DNA of 64,000 bases, taken from the NCBI RefSeq assembly GCF_007904105.1, contig NZ_CP042325.1, forward strand, positions 1,550,001 through 1,614,000. Reading direction: 5' to 3'. The DNA comes from Corynebacterium sp. sy039. Its GTDB lineage: Bacteria > Actinomycetota > Actinomycetes > Mycobacteriales > Mycobacteriaceae. The notes below the pieces were generated by a model. The model made no database searches. It had not been told where the DNA came from and was given only the letters and a program-made list of their open reading frames with translations. Shown piece by piece: positions 59,513 through 64,000 of the stretch; the first letter of the stretch is position 1; every line of letters begins with the position of its first letter. The translations under genes and the position numbers were made by a program.

Positions 59513-61117
59513 ATGATTATGAGCATTAAAGAGCAACTCGAAGTAGAGACAAAGTTCTCCGTTGCAGCAGATACAGCCTTACCTCACCTTGGCGCGATTG
59601 AATATATTACGCAGGTAAGTGAACCAGAAATTTTGGAGTTATCTGCCACATATTTTGATACTGCTGATTTGCGATTGAGTAAAGAAAAAATCACATTGCG
59701 CAGACGTAGTGGTGGTCATGATGCTGGTTGGCATATCAAGATACCAAGTTCTCATGGTCGTATTGAATTACATCATGAGTTCAGTGATGAGCCGCCACAG
59801 TCACTCTTACACTTTGTTCGTGCCATTATTCGTGATGAAGAACTGATTGCTATTGCTGAGGTCAATAATGAACGTCACCAAAGTATGTTGCAGCATGGAG
59901 ATCACGTCGTAGCCGAATTTTGTGACGATCATGTCACCGCTACCTCTTTCTTGCCTGGTGGCAAGCGCACTCAATGGCGCGAGTGGGAAATGGAATTAAC
60001 CACCCAAGCGCAAGAATTAGCTCTATCTGATGCGTTATTGCACTCAGCTCACACAATCCTGACAAAAGCAGGGGCACAATTATCCCATAGCCCATCGAAG
60101 TTGCTCATGGCATTAGGCGATTCCATTCACAATGTTTCTGATTCCTCCCGGCAGCTTATTCTTTCAGCAGATCACCCCGCATATAGTGTGCTGAGTGCAT
60201 TGCAGGCTAGTCGAGATGAGCTGATTCGCTGGGATCCACAAGTTCGTAGGAACACAGATGATTCTGTCCATCAGATGCGTGTTGCTAGTCGTCAGTTGCG
60301 TAGTCTTTTGCAATCTTTCGACGGCATTATTGATAGGACGCACTATAGTCATGTGGAAGATGCCCTCAAACAATTGGCGCATATTCTGGGCAAAGCGCGC
60401 GACGCGGAGGTCGTGGCCGAACGCTTTGATTGGCTTCTTGCGCAACCTGAACACCGCAATATCAGTGAGGAAGTAGGCGCTTCTATTCGCTCTAGTATTG
60501 CTGCACGTTATCACCGTGCGCACCAACATATTCTCAAGGCTCTCGATTCCACAGCATATATCACTATGCTTAATCAACTCGATGAGCTTATTGCTCAACC
60601 AGTTCTCGCTCCTGCTTCCGGTGCTTCTACTTCAGAGGAACTCAACGCAGGGCAAACATTGGCGCGGCAGTTAGAAAAAAGTTTCGCGGCGCTGAAAAAG
60701 CGTCATAAATTTGCTATTCGTGGTTGGCAAGATCGCGGGATAACTGTAGCAGAACAAGAAAATCGCGTGCATGATGTGCGTAAAGCAGCAAAGAAATTGC
60801 GGTATTGCTCTGAAGCAGTCACGCGTTCTGGTCATGTAAATACTAAAAATCTCACCCGCGCTTGTAAGCATCTGCAAAAGGTACTTGGTGATTATCAAGA
60901 TGCGCTTACCTCGCGTGATACTATTCGCACTCTTGCTGAACAGGCTTATCGTAATGGTCAGAATACTTTTGAGTATGGGATTCTCTACAGCAGTGAAGAA
61001 CATAGTGCTCAGCAAGCTCTCGGGCAATATGATGAGGCCTTTGTGTTAGTAGAAAAAGCCTATCGTCAGGTGAGCAAAGTGAACAAGGAGCAGCGTACTT
61101 CTAAGAAGAAAAAGTAG
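59513..61117 (+). CDS. CYTH and CHAD domain protein
   Basis: 534 residues. The N-terminal CYTH domain has the EVETKF motif (the ExExK fold entry) and TLRRRSGGHDAGWHIK, residues that bind triphosphate. The C-terminal CHAD domain (from about 225) has conserved basic His/Arg helices, e.g. VHQMRVASRQLRSLL and VHDVRKAAKKLRY. CHAD domains bind polyphosphate, so a role in polyphosphate or triphosphate metabolism is likely but not proved. The start is ambiguous: ATG 59513 or the ATG two codons on; neither has a clear ribosome site. Confidence 0.88.
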   Translation: MIMSIKEQLEVETKFSVAADTALPHLGAIEYITQVSEPEILELSATYFDTADLRLSKEKITLRRRSGGHDAGWHIKIPSSHGRIELHHEFSDEPPQSLLHFVRAIIRDEELIAIAEVNNERHQSMLQHGDHVVAEFCDDHVTATSFLPGGKRTQWREWEMELTTQAQELALSDALLHSAHTILTKAGAQLSHSPSKLLMALGDSIHNVSDSSRQLILSADHPAYSVLSALQASRDELIRWDPQVRRNTDDSVHQMRVASRQLRSLLQSFDGIIDRTHYSHVEDALKQLAHILGKARDAEVVAERFDWLLAQPEHRNISEEVGASIRSSIAARYHRAHQHILKALDSTAYITMLNQLDELIAQPVLAPASGASTSEELNAGQTLARQLEKSFAALKKRHKFAIRGWQDRGITVAEQENRVHDVRKAAKKLRYCSEAVTRSGHVNTKNLTRACKHLQKVLGDYQDALTSRDTIRTLAEQAYRNGQNTFEYGILYSSEEHSAQQALGQYDEAFVLVEKAYRQVSKVNKEQRTSKKKK

Positions 61118-61131
61118 GCTGGTGCAAAGAA

Positions 61132-61162
61132 GATAGCTCGCGGTCTAGTACCACGAGCTATC
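61132..61162. terminator. Hairpin between CYTH-CHAD and SPOR-like genes
   Basis: GATAGCTCG pairs with CGAGCTATC, with extra CGG/CC pairing inside. It lies between converging stops and lacks a T-run on the plus strand. Confidence 0.45.
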
Positions 61163-61166
61163 CCTA

Positions 61167-61376
61167 CTACCACTGTTCATTGTCTGCTTCATCTTGTTGA
61201 TCAGCAATGATTGTGCGTTGCCGAGCAATCTCTAGAGCGTGCTCTGCCTCTTCACGAGTTTTGTATGGTCCAAGTCGCTGGGAAAAACCAGAAACACGTC
61301 CTTGTTCTGCTTGTCCAGTTTTTTGATTGTAGTACCACAATTCATCGGGGTCAGTGTCATGATCAAACATCATCAT
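61167..61376 (-). CDS. Short SPOR-like conserved protein
   Basis: 69 residues. DELWYYNQKTGQAEQGRVSG is followed by QRLGPYKTREEAEHALEIAR, a pattern seen in short actinobacterial proteins annotated as SPOR-domain proteins. No signal peptide, so it would be cytosolic. The start is uncertain among three consecutive ATG codons (MMMFD). Function unknown. Confidence 0.65.
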   Translation of the reverse strand: MMMFDHDTDPDELWYYNQKTGQAEQGRVSGFSQRLGPYKTREEAEHALEIARQRTIIADQQDEADNEQW

Positions 61377-61794
61377 GCCTTTCTACGCCTCTAGTCACAG
61401 TCGCCTCTCGGTCGACATATTCTTCCAAGTATGTTTCCTCATGCGGCTTATCACCACAGTACATAGAAGTGCAGCAACAACAACAATGCTGCACACCAAT
61501 GCAGTGCGCTAATACGCATATCACGTCCCAGCATACCCAAGCCGGTAAGTCTTAGCGCGCACGTTGTTTGTTATCTGGGCTTATCATCTGAGCTTGTCAC
61601 ATGACTTTCATATGACGCATAGTCAGGCGCTAAGGTATAAAAGGTAATAAAAGGATTAAAAAATAAAATATCAATGCCCAGTGCACGCACCATCATTGAG
61701 CCAGTTTTCCTCATCGACAGACTCGATATACGCTCGATATACGTCGGTAGGCTGTCGCGTGCACATGAATAACTTTTTAATACAAGGAGTGTCC
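61377..61794. other. Non-coding stretch before the galactokinase homologue
   Basis: No convincing gene. It is AT-rich near 61640-61670 (several AAAAGG-type steps) and carries a tandem 11-bp repeat, CTCGATATACG, at 61722-61732 and 61733-61743, about 50-70 bp before the galK start. Confidence 0.5.
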
Positions 61795-63048
61795 ATGACA
61801 GTGTGGCAGGTCGTCGAGTTTGATCTCACCGATTATGCAGTACGTGTTCATCGAGAAAAATTTGGGCAGCCAACAGCTGCTGCTACTGCCCCTGCTTCTT
61901 ATTCCCTCATGGGCGAACACACTGATCATTATGGCGGCATGGTGCTCACAGGCCTATCGCACCTTAGGCTTGCCGTCGCAATTTCGCCGCGCAAAGACAC
62001 AAGTATCAACGTGCATGAGGTCTTTGTGGATCCTCAGACTCAAACTCCACATACACAGCAATGGCACAGCAATTTATCAAACATTACTCAGATCAGTGCT
62101 GCGCAAGCTGATAAAAATACTGCTGACCGCCTCTGCGGCGTAATTTTTACCATGACTCAGCGCCAATTACTTTCCCGGGACACCACCGGGTTCGACATCA
62201 CAATCCTCGGCACCATTCCTCACGACGAAGGCCTAGGGTATCGTGCCGCCGTCGATGTAGCAACGGCACTGGCAGTTGCTCGCAATATCGAAGACACTGA
62301 TTCCGCCCCAACCAAAGCAAAAATTGCTGACGTATGTTTTCAAGCAGCAAACACCTATAGCGAAGTACCTGCGTCCCGATCCAGGTATAGCACCATCATG
62401 CGTGGTCATGGCAGTGCAATCAATGTCATCAACTATGCCGATGGCTCCATCACCCAAGCATCTCACCCCGTTGGAGCTGCAACTCAAACAGCGGGATTCT
62501 TTCTTGTTCCACGCACCAAAGATACGGCTGCTCTTTGTGAGCAAGCAGTAGCGCAACGCAATGCTTTCATCGAGCAGGCAACCCGCGCGTTTGGTGCAGA
62601 AACTTTGTTTTTGCTCCCTGAGGCGCCGTCGCGAGTAATTGATTGGCTGCGTGCGGTTCATGAGGTCAATGGTCATGACGGTATGCCAAGCATTGCAGAC
62701 GCAAGTAATTGGTTGTCGTTTCTTCATCAAGAAACTCAAGACGTCATCCAGGCAGCGCAAGCAATTCGCTCCCGACGACACACTGAGCTTTTCCCACTGC
62801 TAGAACGTTCACAATTCAATACTCAACAACTCTATGGTCTTACCAATATCGACACTGCTCTTCATGCTTTTGCTCGCCAACACAATGCACTGAGCGCACG
62901 TAGTCTTAGTGCCGGTGTCTCTGGTGCGATTTTGGCAATTGTTTCAGAGAATAACGCTGAGGAATTTCTGGATGCGTGTGATGCGAAAGACGCAATCATC
63001 ATTCCGTTAAGTGCTGGTGAGGCAGCAAGCATTCATTTTAAGGAATAA
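61795..63048 (+). CDS. galK: Galactokinase homologue with degenerate ATP loop
   Basis: GHMP-kinase family. Start ATG 61795 (MTVWQVVEF) is fixed by AAGGAG 6 nt upstream; 417 residues. The sugar-binding signature SLMGEHTDHYGG (37-48) is near the galactokinase consensus, with Leu-Met for the usual Asn-Leu-Ile part. The phosphate loop, normally GLSSSA, reads GLGYRAA at 146-152 in IPHDEGLGYRAA, so the key serines are missing. The third motif is also altered (MRGHGSAINVI). It probably descends from galK but may be inactive or have another role. It corresponds by position to cg2449-type galK of C. glutamicum. Confidence 0.75.
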   Translation: MTVWQVVEFDLTDYAVRVHREKFGQPTAAATAPASYSLMGEHTDHYGGMVLTGLSHLRLAVAISPRKDTSINVHEVFVDPQTQTPHTQQWHSNLSNITQISAAQADKNTADRLCGVIFTMTQRQLLSRDTTGFDITILGTIPHDEGLGYRAAVDVATALAVARNIEDTDSAPTKAKIADVCFQAANTYSEVPASRSRYSTIMRGHGSAINVINYADGSITQASHPVGAATQTAGFFLVPRTKDTAALCEQAVAQRNAFIEQATRAFGAETLFLLPEAPSRVIDWLRAVHEVNGHDGMPSIADASNWLSFLHQETQDVIQAAQAIRSRRHTELFPLLERSQFNTQQLYGLTNIDTALHAFARQHNALSARSLSAGVSGAILAIVSENNAEEFLDACDAKDAIIIPLSAGEAASIHFKE

Positions 63049-63118
63049 CACATGGCGTGGCTACGCCCATACCTGTATATCCATCCCTGTTATCCCCAAT
63101 GATAAAAAGTAGAGGCGA

Positions 63119-63520
<402 letters not shown>

Positions 63521-63598
63521 CGCGCTTTCACACTCTACTCCATGCCAAGTACAAAAGCACAAATAGTGACAATACACAGATAAACACACGCGCAAACG

Positions 63599-64000
63599 CT
63601 AAGCACTTGATAAGTTTTTGAGATGATCAACACCATTAAATAGGCGCATACACATTGGCCCATCAGCATAAAAATCAACAATAGAGATTGCTGCCAGATC
63701 AAGATGAAGTCGATGGAACACGTCGGCTGGTGCCCCCAAGACACTACGCACAACTGATTTAATTGGTGTCACATGACTTACCAAAACCACAGTTTTACCT
63801 GCATATTTCTGCTTTAGTTGCGTCATTGTGTCTGCCACTCGCTGCGCTACCATATCCAAAGATTCTCCTGCAGGTGGCACTACTGTTGAATCAATAAGCC
63901 ACTGACTATGCAACTTAGGATATTGGTCACGCACCTGGTTAAAACTCAACCCCTCCCAAGCCCCAAAGTTCATCTCTTTTAACCCTGGCTCAGTTTTAAG
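63599..64000 (-). CDS. Histidine phosphatase / RNase H-phosphatase fusion (partial, C-terminal part)
   Basis: The frame remains open to the window edge, so the 5' part is missing. The visible 134 residues are the end of a phosphoglycerate-mutase-like domain: EMNFGAWEGL, AGESLDMVAQRV and VLVSHVTPIKSVVR with the second catalytic His. In corynebacteria the gene beside rnpB encodes a bifunctional RNase HI and acid phosphatase; I infer that here, but the RNase H part is outside the window. Confidence 0.8.
   Translation of the reverse strand, partial: LKTEPGLKEMNFGAWEGLSFNQVRDQYPKLHSQWLIDSTVVPPAGESLDMVAQRVADTMTQLKQKYAGKTVVLVSHVTPIKSVVRSVLGAPADVFHRLHLDLAAISIVDFYADGPMCMRLFNGVDHLKNLSSA

Noticed and set aside
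61722..61743. Tandem 11-bp repeat before galK as an operator
   Set aside because: Two copies only, no dyad symmetry and no known regulator match, so I list it only as a note in the non-coding entry.

Overview
The window is chromosomal DNA from a Corynebacterium, in my reading. The gene order follows the C. glutamicum backbone closely: glk, pimB, two NlpC/P60 genes, qcrB-qcrA-qcrC-ctaE, ctaF-ctaC, asnB (ltsA), an A-type Fe-S carrier, cobU-cobT-cobS, ilvE, pepA, aceF, lipB-lipA, a DUF4191 membrane protein, glnA, thrC, glnE-glnA2, galK and rnpB. Base composition is near 50% GC by eye. The order and the extra glycine cleavage genes fit the C. diphtheriae/C. kutscheri side of the genus; I do not assign a species.

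Layout. 0-12.4 kb: glucokinase (cut by the window start), an inserted KgtP-type symporter, the mannosyltransferase PimB', two secreted peptidoglycan hydrolases, and the bc1-aa3 respiratory supercomplex genes. 12.9-22.3 kb: asparagine synthetase LtsA, ErpA-like carrier, a DUF3043 gene leading the late cobalamin genes cobU-T-S, ilvE and pepA. 22.4-31.7 kb is a lipoate-centred block: aceF with four lipoyl domains (three encoded by almost perfect 387-bp tandem repeats), gcvP-T-H (three of the four components of the glycine cleavage system), lipB and lipA. The enzymes that need lipoate sit beside the enzymes that attach and make it. lipA reads as frameshifted.

31.9-37.9 kb is the accessory island and the most interesting part. 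It lies between lipA and the DUF4191 gene and is AT-richer by eye. On the minus strand it holds a 5'-truncated protein fragment with a glycine-rich hydrophobic C-terminus, followed by six membrane proteins of about 245 residues. Five are close paralogues and one is divergent. All five close paralogues are preceded by the last 11 or more codons of the hydrophobic protein: intact at the first one, and left as short orphan scraps before the other four. I interpret this as an orphan polymorphic-toxin tip with an array of membrane immunity proteins, built by repeated toxin-tip/immunity duplication or exchange.

38-40.8 kb: an orphan siderophore-binding lipoprotein, the DUF4191 protein and an RDD protein. 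40.9-48.8 kb and 54-58.6 kb carry nitrogen assimilation: glnA, gltB-gltD, and glnA2-glnE. A perfect AmtR-type palindrome stands before gltB and a weaker one before glnA. Between them are a broken YuiF/NhaC-type antiporter gene, a NUDIX hydrolase, threonine synthase and a galE-like epimerase. 58.7-64 kb: a DUF2786-like hypothetical protein, a CYTH-CHAD protein, a short SPOR-like protein, a galactokinase homologue with a degenerate ATP loop, the RNase P RNA, and the 3' part of a histidine-phosphatase gene cut by the window end.
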